NCBI RefSeq assembly: GCF_040219335.1
Contig: NZ_JAVJSQ010000025.1
Span: forward strand, 62,001-126,000
Length of the DNA: 64,000 nt
Direction: 5' to 3'
Source of the DNA: Gimesia sp.
Lineage (GTDB): Bacteria > Planctomycetota > Planctomycetia > Planctomycetales > Planctomycetaceae
The notes under the pieces are model-generated. The model did no database searches. It saw only the letters and a list, made by a program, of their open reading frames with translations, and had not been told where the DNA came from. The position numbers were made by a program, and so were the translations under genes. The number at the start of each line of letters is the position of its first letter. Position 1 is the first letter of the stretch. Shown one piece after another: positions 1-9,808 of this stretch.

Positions 1-3000
1 TCGCCACACAATATATATGAATGGACGCCGGAAAAGGTTATCCAGCGGGCCTGGCTGGCAGATCGTGATGATCTGGCCGCAAATAACTACGTGCATTCTC
101 CCGATCGAGGCTTCATCCAGACCGGGCGGGGAAATTACTGTCTGCCGGTAACGGACCTCGTGATTCCCGCAGAGACAACCGAACTCCGCATTGAGCGGCT
201 CTACACCAGCGATTCCCGCTTTCGCGGCCTCTTCGGCACAGGCTGGCACAGCAGTCTCGATGCTTCCTTGAACGTCGGCAAAAATAACATCGTCGAAGTC
301 AGTATCGGGGGGATGACTTATCGATTTCAGACCGACCCGGCGAATCCGGCACTAACCAAACCGCTGCAGTCTTCAACAGCCCGACTCTCAAAAGCGGCCG
401 ACGGATCCTATCACTTCCTCTTGCCGGAAGGGACTTGGACTTTCACGGCCGCCGGCAAGCTCAACACCTGGCTTAAGGAAGGGACCACGTTTGAGTTTCA
501 ATATACGGGCAATCAGCTTGCGCAGATTCGCGTGGGCGGCAAAGCACTCCTCCAGGTCAAAACCGGCCCGCAGGGACATATCGAACAACTGATCGACGAC
601 ACAAACCGCACTCTGCAGTATCAGTATGATTCCTCAGGTCACCTGAAACAGGTTTCCCACTTTGATCGGACCACCGAAGCCTATCAGTTCAACGCACAGG
701 GACGGCTTACCGAAGCCCGTTTCCGCAACAGCAGCCGCGTCTTATTTACCTGGGATTCCCAGGGGCATCTGCAGGAAATGAAAGGCCCCGGCCTGAAACG
801 CTCCTCATTTGCGTTTCGACAGTCCAAAGGCAGTCGCCAAATGATTGTGACACTTCCCGGCGAAGTAACACCTCCCCCAATCACAGACTTTTCGATACCT
901 CAGCCCGTCGCGGAAACTCCCCAGCCCCCCCGCTCGCTGCCCATTCCGGAGCCTGTTATTGAACCGGAATCGGAGGCCGACAAAGTCGAGACGATTTTCT
1001 ACAACGCCAACGACCAGGGTGTCCTGCCGCAGCCCACGCACGCGACACAGTTCACGCTCAAAACGCCCATCCGCCTGACCTACATGATGAACTATCACTG
1101 GACGAAGAATAATGAAGGCACCCCCGGCACCATCGCTCTGAAACACGAAAACGGTACCCTGTATGGCCCTTGGCAGACACACGCCCCCCGCGAGGGAGGA
1201 CGGCCCAATAATGCCATCTGGGAATGCACACCCGATGTCCTGCTCATCAAAGGCACCTATACCGTGCTCGACAGTCAGCCGGAAACCTGGGCACAAAACC
1301 AGGAGACCGGCGGTCGGGGCATCACCGAGATCCGCGGGATCAAACTCAAATCCACCCGCCTGGTCCCGGCTACCGATCAGACCGGCAAATGGTATCTGCA
1401 TGGGGAAAACGATTATCGCTTCCCGTTGCTGCCCGGCTGGCACGTGGAGCAAAACAGCCGTAACAAGGTCAAGGATGAGATTTTCGACACAGTGGTCAAT
1501 CAGGATCGTTCACTCATCCTGATCTGTTGGAAAGGGCATGAAGATGTCTCTGATGCCCAGACTGCCCTCAAGCAGTTCGTTGCCGAGAAACAGCAGGAGG
1601 TACGACAGAATCCACAGATGGCTTCTAATATGGGAACTGCCTACTTTCAGGTGGGCAATGCACCCGCTGCTCGTGTTGGCTATTACACCGCCGGGCGTCA
1701 GAGCGCAGTATTTCGTATCTCATTTGTCAAAAAAAATCGGCGGTACGTGATCAACGTGGTCAAGACCGGGTCGGCCCGTCTGGATCAGCCATCGCCCGAG
1801 CTGGCACAGCTGTTTAATGCGGTCTCCTTCAATCGAATTCAGCCCATCACCCCCGCTCCTCCAGTGCCACAGTCACCTCTGCCCACACCGCCGCCGGTTC
1901 AACCCACTCCCCAACCCGAACCGGGGCTGACGACTGCCTCGCCCGAGCCAGTTCAGCAACCCGCACTGTCCCTGGCCACACTCAGCTGGAAGTTTAACGA
2001 CAAAGAGCATTCGGTAGAGCAGATCGACTTCGATCAGAACGTCACAAAGAAATACTACGATCCCGCCGGAAGGCTGATCCGCTACGTCCGGCCCGACCAG
2101 TCGCAAATGACGTTTGCCTACGATACGTTCGGCAGACTTATCAGCAAAACACGCTACGATAAAACACAGGAGCAATATACCTACGACGGAACATCCAATC
2201 GACTGACTTCCGTCACGGATCGTCTGGGTACAGTCTCGATTCAATACAACTCGCAAGGACTGATTCAGGAATTCATCGATGCGCACAAAGTAAGCTCCCG
2301 TTTCGATTTTGATTCAAAAAATCAGCTGCGCGGCGTGCAGCGTTCCGATGGCGAGTCGGTGGGATTTGCCTACGACACCAGGGGAGAACTGCAGCAGATG
2401 ACTTTTGATGGCAAGAACCCCCTCGAGTTCAGCACATCAGAGAACGGTCGCACGACGACCCTCCGCGAGCCGGATGGGGCTTCGGAGTCTTTTGAGTTCA
2501 CCACCAGCGGCCAGCTCCGCCGCGCAACCGATGCCCTTGGCAAAACCACTTCGTTTCAGTACGGCCCCGGAGGGCAGCTGGTTTCCACGACCAACCCACT
2601 GGGCGAAACCACTCGTTATTCCCACGACAGTGCCGGAAATGTGCGCGTCATCAGCCGTTCTGGTGCACAGGATAAGGTGCTCATTTCCTATACGAAAGCT
2701 GGACTTCCCCAGTCGGTTACGCTCCCTGGTGACCACAAATTCCAGTTTGAATTCAATCCGTTCGGCAAGATGACCAAAAAGACTGATCCACTCGGCCGCA
2801 GTTTTGGTTACGAATACAATCGGCTCCAGCAGCTCTCGAAAATGACCTTCCCGGATGGTACCGCGCGCAACCTGGTCTACGATGCCGCCGGTCGGCTGGT
2901 CTCGGATCAGCGGACGAACGACCCTGCCACCACATATCGCTATGATGATCGCGACCGTCTGGTCGAGCTCACGTCGGGTACCGGTTCGCTCCGCTATGAA

Positions 3001-6000
3001 TACGAGGATTATGATCGGCCGGTGCGGATCGTCGATCTCTGGTCGGGACAATTGACCTCGCTGCAGTACGATCAGCGGGGACGACTGATTCAACTGAGCG
3101 ATACCTTCCGCGGACGAACTGACTATCAATACGACGAATCCGGTCGTGTGACCAAAGTACAGAATACGCGGGGACAGCAGGTCGAATTCTCCTATCAGAA
3201 TCTGGATCTGCCCATCGAACGTCGCCAGTTGGGAGGCGAAACGGTAAGCTATGAATACGATCTGCTCGGGCAACTCAAACGGGAAGACTCTACGGTTACC
3301 GGCACGAAACGCTACGACTATGATGCCCTGAACCGCTTGAAGGAAGAGACAACTCCCACACGCGGCACGCGGCGGTACGAATACAATCCCGCCGGTAATC
3401 TGACCCGTGTGCAGTCAGGGCAGAGCGAGTATCGTTATGAGTACGATCCGACAGATAATTTGACGGCCATCAACGCTCCCGGCGGGGGACAGACCCGGTT
3501 TGAATACGACGGCGTCGGTCGCGTCTTGAGCCGCACTAATGCCCTGGGACAGCGCCGTCAGTACCGCTGGAATCACGCCGATCAACTCGAAGCACTGACA
3601 CTCGAGAGCGGCAAACAGCTCTCCTATAAGTATGGCGAACAACGCAAACCGGTGGAGATTAGCGAGGGACAGAACGTCATTCGCTCTCATGAATACAACA
3701 CACAGGGGCTGCCCGTCACCAGTACGGTTAAGGATCAGCACTACCGCTATCTGTATGATCGATCGGGTAAACTGCTCGAAATGCGGAATGACACACAGCG
3801 CACCTCGGTCGGTTACACCTATGGAAACGGGGATCGCGTCTCGTCGGTTATACTCCCGGAAGGCAAAACAATCAACTACCGCTACGATGTCGCTGCTCGA
3901 CTCACCGAAGTTGCTGGCCCCGCAGGTGCAGAGGTTAGCATTGAATACGACGAACTCGGTCGCCGAAAAGCTCTCCTTGCTGGAAAGGCAGCTCGCATTG
4001 AATATGCCTACCATCCCAATGGTCTGCTGCAGCGGATCGAATGCAAACAGAACGATGGCAGGCTGATCTATCAGGCCTCCTATGAATACGACTCCGCCGG
4101 ACGGATCATCCGCGCGGTGCTCCAGAACAAAAATTTTACCTATGCCTACGATTCCGAGGGACGCCTGAGTGAAACCGTCTATCCCGATGGCCGCCGTGAA
4201 GCGTATGAGTACGATCTGGCCGGCAACCTGAAGAAACAGGGCACGGAAGAACGCAAATTCAATGTGTTGAACCAGTTGCTCAATGCCGGCGAGACAACCC
4301 TGCAGTACAGCCCCACCGGCAATCTGATCAGCCAGTCGCAACCACAGGGCTCAACCCGCTACGATTATGACGCTCTCGATTTCCTGCAGCGGGTCGCCCT
4401 GCAGAACAGCAAGTCCGTCGAGTACGCTTATGATCCCGATGGTCTGCTGGCTGCGCGAAACGTTGCTGGCAAGACCATACAGTTCCTGCAGGACCGAAAA
4501 AACATCGTGGGCGAACTGAGCGATGGTAAACTGGATCGCATCTATCTCAATGGAAACGACCTCGATCAGCGGTTCGGGCAGGTTATCGGCAACGAACAGT
4601 ATTACTTCATCACCGCGCCCGATCACTCCGTCCTCGCAGTCATCAACCAGCAGGGTGAACTCGTCAACAGCTACACTTATTCCCCCTGCGGTGAGGTCAG
4701 TGTTATTGAAGAACAGGTTCCAAACCGCTTCTTCGCCAAAGGGCGCTATCTCGACCGGGAAACGGGACTCTATCATTACCGCAGTCGCTGGTATGACGCG
4801 TCCCTGTCTGTCTTCATCTCTCCTGATACCGATGAGGGAACACTCGCCGATCCAGTGACACAAAACGCCTATCTCTATCTGAACGGTGAGCCCGTCAATC
4901 AGATAGACCCCGCAGGCACGACAGGCATCCCGGCGCCCGGATCAACCGGGGCTGTCTGGCTGGAAATTCTTCCGAGTCAACCCATCAATCCTACACATCC
5001 TCTCGTTACAATTCCCAAAATGCCGGTCAATGAATGGATTCCGAAAGGGATGAGACATCCCTTCGAGCAGATGGAAGCTGCTCGTAGAGCAGCCTGGGCA
5101 GCCCCTGCCGAGGCAGGAGGGACTGCTGCGATGACAGCCGAACAGCAGGCAGCATATCAGACGCTGAGAGCAGGTGGCCTTCCCAGCCAAATGACCAAAT
5201 TAGGAAAGCTTCGTATACTCGGCAGCCGCATGGCCCCCTGGCTGGGACGGGCTGTCATCATCTACGGGGTCTATCATAGTGGTAAAAATATTTATAACGC
5301 CAAAGACCGCGTCGATCAGGCGAAACGTGAAGTCAGTATCTGGGGTTCGGTCTGGCTGGGTGCCAAGCTGGGGGGAGCGATGGGGGCCGGTGCTGGCGGC
5401 ATTGGTGCAGTTCCGGGCTCGATCCTCGGTGCTATCGCCGGCTATCTGGGTTCCAAGCTGATCACAGATCCTGAGATCCTGTTTGACGACGATCCTCCTG
5501 GTACGGGCGAAAATCTGATCTACGTCGTTCCCATCACGGGGAAGAAAGGGCAACCCCCTCAAGAAGTGTTTGTGGAGTTTATGCTGACGGGAGAAGACGA
5601 AAAGATGGCGGCTAAGGTGATCATTCATCTGCCGATCAAAGCCGAAGAAGCCGCCGAGCTTAAACAACAGCTTGGTATCGACCGCAAACTGACTTTCTTT
5701 GCTGAGAAAGCGGAAGATGGATATTATGTGATTGATGATGACCGGTTGAAAGAGATCATCAGGAAGTACTTTAAGGCGGTCGCTTCGATGGGGGTCGCGC
5801 TGGGCATGGGCTTTGCAGAAGGCTTTAAAGGCTTCGGAGGAACCATTGCTCCCGGCGGTGGGGGTGGGAGTTCGAAAGATGAGACTCAGAAGAAGATCGA
5901 TGCGGCCATTGCCGCGATTAAGGTCACCGTGCACGAAGCCGAAATCTGGATCAAGCCTGGCAAACAAGGGATGACTGGCATTATAAAACTTGATGTCGAA

Positions 6001-6078
6001 GTTGAAATCCCGGGACAGAAAACATCGCGAAATGCAGTCGATGGAACGTTTACCGGAAAGATCGCGCATCCCAAATAG
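1..6078 (+). CDS. RHS/YD-repeat protein, 5' end beyond window
   Basis: The reading frame is open from base 1, so the GTG at 91 is probably internal and the gene begins outside the window. Residues here count from base 91. Residues ~18-60 resemble the DUF6531 module that opens many RHS proteins. A few YD repeats follow, then a proline-rich linker (~258-290), a non-RHS insert (~290-586), a second proline-rich linker (~586-628) and a long YD-repeat shell (~650-1540). The RHS-associated core is at ~1553-1609 (YLDRETGLYHYRSRWYDASL, ending near DPAG). The variable tail of ~385 residues has a glycine-rich hydrophobic stretch (~1752-1790). RHS proteins build a hollow shell that usually encloses a C-terminal toxin; here the tail shows no toxin family I recognise. 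The gene converges with the next one. Role in contact-dependent antagonism or surface display is inference. Confidence 0.93.
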   Translation, partial: SPHNIYEWTPEKVIQRAWLADRDDLAANNYVHSPDRGFIQTGRGNYCLPVTDLVIPAETTELRIERLYTSDSRFRGLFGTGWHSSLDASLNVGKNNIVEVSIGGMTYRFQTDPANPALTKPLQSSTARLSKAADGSYHFLLPEGTWTFTAAGKLNTWLKEGTTFEFQYTGNQLAQIRVGGKALLQVKTGPQGHIEQLIDDTNRTLQYQYDSSGHLKQVSHFDRTTEAYQFNAQGRLTEARFRNSSRVLFTWDSQGHLQEMKGPGLKRSSFAFRQSKGSRQMIVTLPGEVTPPPITDFSIPQPVAETPQPPRSLPIPEPVIEPESEADKVETIFYNANDQGVLPQPTHATQFTLKTPIRLTYMMNYHWTKNNEGTPGTIALKHENGTLYGPWQTHAPREGGRPNNAIWECTPDVLLIKGTYTVLDSQPETWAQNQETGGRGITEIRGIKLKSTRLVPATDQTGKWYLHGENDYRFPLLPGWHVEQNSRNKVKDEIFDTVVNQDRSLILICWKGHEDVSDAQTALKQFVAEKQQEVRQNPQMASNMGTAYFQVGNAPAARVGYYTAGRQSAVFRISFVKKNRRYVINVVKTGSARLDQPSPELAQLFNAVSFNRIQPITPAPPVPQSPLPTPPPVQPTPQPEPGLTTASPEPVQQPALSLATLSWKFNDKEHSVEQIDFDQNVTKKYYDPAGRLIRYVRPDQSQMTFAYDTFGRLISKTRYDKTQEQYTYDGTSNRLTSVTDRLGTVSIQYNSQGLIQEFIDAHKVSSRFDFDSKNQLRGVQRSDGESVGFAYDTRGELQQMTFDGKNPLEFSTSENGRTTTLREPDGASESFEFTTSGQLRRATDALGKTTSFQYGPGGQLVSTTNPLGETTRYSHDSAGNVRVISRSGAQDKVLISYTKAGLPQSVTLPGDHKFQFEFNPFGKMTKKTDPLGRSFGYEYNRLQQLSKMTFPDGTARNLVYDAAGRLVSDQRTNDPATTYRYDDRDRLVELTSGTGSLRYEYEDYDRPVRIVDLWSGQLTSLQYDQRGRLIQLSDTFRGRTDYQYDESGRVTKVQNTRGQQVEFSYQNLDLPIERRQLGGETVSYEYDLLGQLKREDSTVTGTKRYDYDALNRLKEETTPTRGTRRYEYNPAGNLTRVQSGQSEYRYEYDPTDNLTAINAPGGGQTRFEYDGVGRVLSRTNALGQRRQYRWNHADQLEALTLESGKQLSYKYGEQRKPVEISEGQNVIRSHEYNTQGLPVTSTVKDQHYRYLYDRSGKLLEMRNDTQRTSVGYTYGNGDRVSSVILPEGKTINYRYDVAARLTEVAGPAGAEVSIEYDELGRRKALLAGKAARIEYAYHPNGLLQRIECKQNDGRLIYQASYEYDSAGRIIRAVLQNKNFTYAYDSEGRLSETVYPDGRREAYEYDLAGNLKKQGTEERKFNVLNQLLNAGETTLQYSPTGNLISQSQPQGSTRYDYDALDFLQRVALQNSKSVEYAYDPDGLLAARNVAGKTIQFLQDRKNIVGELSDGKLDRIYLNGNDLDQRFGQVIGNEQYYFITAPDHSVLAVINQQGELVNSYTYSPCGEVSVIEEQVPNRFFAKGRYLDRETGLYHYRSRWYDASLSVFISPDTDEGTLADPVTQNAYLYLNGEPVNQIDPAGTTGIPAPGSTGAVWLEILPSQPINPTHPLVTIPKMPVNEWIPKGMRHPFEQMEAARRAAWAAPAEAGGTAAMTAEQQAAYQTLRAGGLPSQMTKLGKLRILGSRMAPWLGRAVIIYGVYHSGKNIYNAKDRVDQAKREVSIWGSVWLGAKLGGAMGAGAGGIGAVPGSILGAIAGYLGSKLITDPEILFDDDPPGTGENLIYVVPITGKKGQPPQEVFVEFMLTGEDEKMAAKVIIHLPIKAEEAAELKQQLGIDRKLTFFAEKAEDGYYVIDDDRLKEIIRKYFKAVASMGVALGMGFAEGFKGFGGTIAPGGGGGSSKDETQKKIDAAIAAIKVTVHEAEIWIKPGKQGMTGIIKLDVEVEIPGQKTSRNAVDGTFTGKIAHPK

Positions 6079-6115
6079 GACGGGATCAAGACAGTCCCGA
6101 TACGATTCTCCTGCC

Positions 6116-7792
6116 CTATGGCGTCTTCGAATCGCTTGGATGTTCTTCTGGAATCTTCCCTGAGCGTACAGCATCAAACTGCTTCTGTAATTCCTGCAGT
6201 CGCTTCATCGCCTGCTGAGCCTTCTCGATGGCAACCGGGTTTGGATTCGATACAGTGCCGATCTGTGATTGCAACGTTTTGATTTCGTCCCGGACTTCCT
6301 GAATCTGAATTATGATTTGTTGTTCCCTGGCGAGCATTTCCGGCGTCACCTTGACTGGTGGCGTACTGACTGTGGGTGGTTGGTTTGCTGGTGGGACAAT
6401 AGGCTTTTCGGGTTCGGGAGGTGCCTGCCTGAATTCCGTATGCGAATCGAACAAACCGTTGCGGTACTCAGGTTCGGGTTGTGGCATGACGCCAACAGCA
6501 ATTTGCATCAATGGCCAGCCTGCTCCGAGCAGAGCAAGCAGAGCGAAAACGATCGAGACAACGCGGCCAGCTTTGGACGGCTGATAGTCTGGTTTGGATT
6601 CCATCAATGGTCGCACAACAGGTTCAACTGGTACGTCATGAGCATCGCTCCAGGTGAGAAATGAATTGGCTCCCCACAGCCCCTCGCCGCTGAAACTGTA
6701 CCTGGTTCCGTCTGTCACCGAGATGGAGAAACCCGGGTCAGTCTGATCGAGTAATATGGCCGATGTTGTGGCCCTCCAGTTGAAGAGGGTGATCATCCAG
6801 GCCAGCACACGGAGCCATTGGGGCATCTGTTGTACATAGCCGCCGATCGCTTCGATTTCGTTCACGCGCAAGTATCGCCGGGAAAACCCCCAGGATTCGA
6901 TGCAGATCCCGTTCTCATCCCATGTCAACCGCCGCGTCTGGTACCACGTAGTGATCACAAAAATTGTGGCGAAGATGCCCCCGATCCCCCACATTACCAC
7001 TGTCAGTGGCCACCAGCCGCGATCCAGTGGTCCACCAGATGTATCGCCGGTTATGAAGAATGGCAATGCGAAGAAGGCACCTGAGCCCAGAGTCGCCAGC
7101 AGATCGGGCAGCCAGCCTGCTGCTCGCGCCTGATAGAAAACGCCCGATTCAGCTGGCGGAGCATGAGGCAGCAGAATGTAGAACAACAAGCCGCCGAACA
7201 ACATCAATGCCCCATAGGTACGATAAGGAAATACGCTGTGAGTCGGGGCGGCATCCCGGAGATCTGAGGGACTCGGCTCGTAAACACTTAGATAGCGAGG
7301 CGCGATCGTGGAATTTACAGGATCAATGCGAACATACGCCAGCAGTGTATCGGCCGGCCATTGATTATTCAGCTGTTGGAGCAGTGGAGTCGTCCTTGAG
7401 AGGAACACGGAATTGCGGTGATAGCCGAGCCCTCGCGCAGCAGCCCATGCATTTGAGGGAGCCTTGTCGGTTACCGTTGACATAATGTCGTTCCAGAGCC
7501 CTTCCCATTGTGCTCCTGATACCACAACCAGTCTGCCTTCAGTTTCGTAGGCCATGTATTCATCGATAGTCCCCCGCGTTTCGCTGGCGAGATCGACATC
7601 TTTGATCCTTTCCTCACCAACATACTTCGACATCATCCCCTTCACGTTCTCGGAATGCTGCTGCTGTTCGCCGATCTCACGCTTCCAGTCGACGGGCTTG
7701 ATCTCAAACAGGTTACGAGCAGGTGTCAGACACAGCGCGATGCCAGTATAAAGGCAAAAGGCGATGACGACTCGTCTCATGACTTCTCTCAT
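6116..7792 (-). CDS. Membrane protein of unknown function with PH-like segment and coiled coil
   Basis: 558 residues, not recognised. An N-terminal hydrophobic segment (residues ~5-23) is followed by an extracytoplasmic-looking stretch. Three further hydrophobic segments lie around residues 195-290, then a region that looks like a bacterial PH-type domain (TWDENGICIESWGFSRRYLR and what follows), and a last membrane segment near 415-440. The C terminus has a proline-rich linker and a charged, heptad-like coiled coil (~485-545). The start is supported by AGGGAG about 9 bases upstream. It converges with the RHS gene, 37 bases between stops. It could be an RHS partner or immunity protein by position only; nothing in the sequence proves that. 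Confidence 0.8.
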   Translation of the reverse strand: MREVMRRVVIAFCLYTGIALCLTPARNLFEIKPVDWKREIGEQQQHSENVKGMMSKYVGEERIKDVDLASETRGTIDEYMAYETEGRLVVVSGAQWEGLWNDIMSTVTDKAPSNAWAAARGLGYHRNSVFLSRTTPLLQQLNNQWPADTLLAYVRIDPVNSTIAPRYLSVYEPSPSDLRDAAPTHSVFPYRTYGALMLFGGLLFYILLPHAPPAESGVFYQARAAGWLPDLLATLGSGAFFALPFFITGDTSGGPLDRGWWPLTVVMWGIGGIFATIFVITTWYQTRRLTWDENGICIESWGFSRRYLRVNEIEAIGGYVQQMPQWLRVLAWMITLFNWRATTSAILLDQTDPGFSISVTDGTRYSFSGEGLWGANSFLTWSDAHDVPVEPVVRPLMESKPDYQPSKAGRVVSIVFALLALLGAGWPLMQIAVGVMPQPEPEYRNGLFDSHTEFRQAPPEPEKPIVPPANQPPTVSTPPVKVTPEMLAREQQIIIQIQEVRDEIKTLQSQIGTVSNPNPVAIEKAQQAMKRLQELQKQFDAVRSGKIPEEHPSDSKTP

Positions 7793-8308
7793 GAATGCAG
7801 CTCCCTTTAATCAGGTCAGGGACCTCTATTATTAAATATTTTATTTACTTTTCCAGCGCTTGATGAATGCTAGCTTCTCCTGTGAAGCATTAAATAATTC
7901 TTCATGATACAGCTGCTCTGGAGCATCCATGAGATCACTTGACAGGATTATACTTGGTTGGGGAGATGGACTTCTGTTTCCCGGTGTCTGGTAATGATCC
8001 GTTTGCAGGAATCTCGTTTAATGAGCATGATCGCTTTGGTCCTTCAACTGGTCCAGACGCCAGGTCAGTTAATCAAATTTCTAAAGCAGACAGCCCATAA
8101 ATGAGTTCTGCTATTTCCTGGATCGTTTCGAAGAATTTAATGCGATATTCAGGACAGCCGGAACAATCAGTAAAGTCCAACTAAGATTTGACCGAAACTA
8201 ATAGACGTATAAAAGAATACCAATTTGTGGGCTGGATTGCGCTTAAACAGTAGAAAAATTGAAGAGTGACAATCTGAGTTTCCCACATGATTCAGGAGGT
8301 GAACCACC
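7793..8308. other. Intergenic region between divergent genes
   Basis: About 515 bases, AT-rich next to the - strand gene. It must hold the promoters for the membrane protein and for the P450 gene. I see no gene, tRNA or repeat here, apart from the P450 ribosome-binding site listed separately. Confidence 0.6.
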
Positions 8309-8311
8309 TTG
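8294..8311 (+). promoter_or_regulatory. Strong Shine-Dalgarno inside a small hairpin at the P450 start
   Basis: AGGAGGTGA (8294-8302) sits before a TTG start at 8309. AGGTG (8297-8301) and CACCT (8305-8309) are perfect inverted repeats with a three-base loop, so the ribosome-binding site and the first base of the start codon can pair. It decides the TTG start. Whether the hairpin regulates translation is unknown. Confidence 0.55.
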
Positions 8312-9808
8312 TCTGCAAATACGGACCGGACGCATGTCCTGAAAGGTATCAAAGCTTTGCCTTGGTACACTCATTTTTTTCATGACCCGCTCACGTGTTT
8401 TGCTGACATGCAACAGAAATTCGGCCAGATTTTCGCTGTGGGATCGCCAATTCCGTTCAGGCGGAAACAACGTAAATTTGTCATCGCTTTTGGCCCTGAC
8501 AATAACCGCCGAATACTTCAGGATACGGAGACGTTTCGTCCCGGTTCAGTCAGTGTACGTGGCCCACGTGATTCCGGGCTGAATCGGATCCGCGTTGGTT
8601 TTTCTGTAGCGAAACATCAGCAAGACAATTCCTTACGTAAAATTGTTCTGCCTGCATTTCAGAAGAACGCAGTCCAGGATTATCATGCCGATATTGTGAC
8701 TCTCACGAATGAGGTCCTGGAGCATTGGTCTGATGGCCAGAAAATTGAAATCTGGGAACAAATGCGTATCTTATCAGGAAATCTGGCATGCCAATTGTTA
8801 TTTGGCCGTGAATCACTGGAAGACTCCCGCGCGTTGGGTGAGTCTCTGCAACAATTTATGCAACAGAGTTATGTTTCGCCAGCATCGCTCAGATTAAACA
8901 TGGCAGGAACTCCCTATCACGCTTTAGTCCGGCGTGGAGAGGAGATCGCCTCCACTATTCAGAATATGTTGGACAGACGAGAAACATCCATAACTGCACG
9001 CTCAGATGTTCTTGAGATGATGGTCCGTACCTTCCAGAACAGCACTGATGCTGAGCACATCCCCGACCTCGTTGGTCCAGCTGCGTTTCTGTTCGTCGCC
9101 AGTTTTGAAACTGTAGCCAATGCCATGACCTGGACGCTCTTTCTGCTGGCTCAGCATCCACACATTATGGCTGAACTGTTCGATGAGTTGCAGCAGGTGC
9201 TGGGGGGCGAGGCTCCCTCAACCAGACAATTAGCCCAGCTTCCGCTATTGGAGGCCACGATCAAGGAGTCCCTGCGAATTCTGACACCAGTTCCCATTAC
9301 TTATCGCGTTGCTCGCAAAGAGACGGAACTGAATGGAGTTCAGATCTGCTCTGGTGACAGAGTCATGTGTAGCCAGTATGTTACGCATCATACGCCGGAT
9401 CTGTTTTCGGAGCCGAACCGATTCAACCCACATCGGTGGTTTTCCATCAATCCCAACACTTACGAATACTTCCCGTTCGGGGCTGGGCCTCGTAGTTGCC
9501 TGGGATACACTCTGGGGATGACAATCATCAAGGTCAGTCTGGCAATGATTCTGCAATCATTTCGTTTGTCAGTAATACCGCAAACCCGAATCGATCGCAT
9601 GGTGAAGCTGACGATGAGTCCTAAACGCGGCATTTCGATGTACGTTCATCGGCAAGACCGCAGGTTCGAGGCAGTCCCTGTGAAAGGGAACATTCATCAG
9701 ATGGTCGATCTTAAGCAGACAGAATCCAATCGATCAAGCTTCCCTCAGGTTAAGTATGGCAAATCAAAATTCACACGATCAGCCGACACATATGGAGATG
9801 CTGCCTGA
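8309..9808 (+). CDS. Cytochrome P450
   Basis: 499-residue soluble heme monooxygenase. Visible family signatures: an I-helix segment near residue 260 (FVASFETVANAMTW, with the Glu-Thr pair that helps activate oxygen), the K-helix ExxR (ESLR, ~320), and the heme loop FPFGAGPRSCLG with the cysteine ligand at residue 397. The start is TTG with a very strong Shine-Dalgarno. The stop overlaps the next ATG (TGATG), so it is probably translated together with the dehydrogenase, which may further oxidise or reduce the P450 product. The C-terminal ~40 residues after the heme region are polar and look disordered. The substrate cannot be read from sequence, and no ferredoxin or reductase gene is adjacent, so electrons must come from elsewhere. 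Confidence 0.95.
   Translation: MSANTDRTHVLKGIKALPWYTHFFHDPLTCFADMQQKFGQIFAVGSPIPFRRKQRKFVIAFGPDNNRRILQDTETFRPGSVSVRGPRDSGLNRIRVGFSVAKHQQDNSLRKIVLPAFQKNAVQDYHADIVTLTNEVLEHWSDGQKIEIWEQMRILSGNLACQLLFGRESLEDSRALGESLQQFMQQSYVSPASLRLNMAGTPYHALVRRGEEIASTIQNMLDRRETSITARSDVLEMMVRTFQNSTDAEHIPDLVGPAAFLFVASFETVANAMTWTLFLLAQHPHIMAELFDELQQVLGGEAPSTRQLAQLPLLEATIKESLRILTPVPITYRVARKETELNGVQICSGDRVMCSQYVTHHTPDLFSEPNRFNPHRWFSINPNTYEYFPFGAGPRSCLGYTLGMTIIKVSLAMILQSFRLSVIPQTRIDRMVKLTMSPKRGISMYVHRQDRRFEAVPVKGNIHQMVDLKQTESNRSSFPQVKYGKSKFTRSADTYGDAA

Noticed and set aside
2437-3273. Long open frames antisense to the RHS gene (also 805-1452, 3415-4341 and 5200-6177)
   Set aside because: They mirror the codon pattern of the repeat-rich + strand gene, have no protein family features and would fully overlap it.
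6083-6102. Possible terminator hairpin CGGGA...TCCCG between the convergent RHS and membrane genes
   Set aside because: Only a five-base stem and no T-run; too weak to list.
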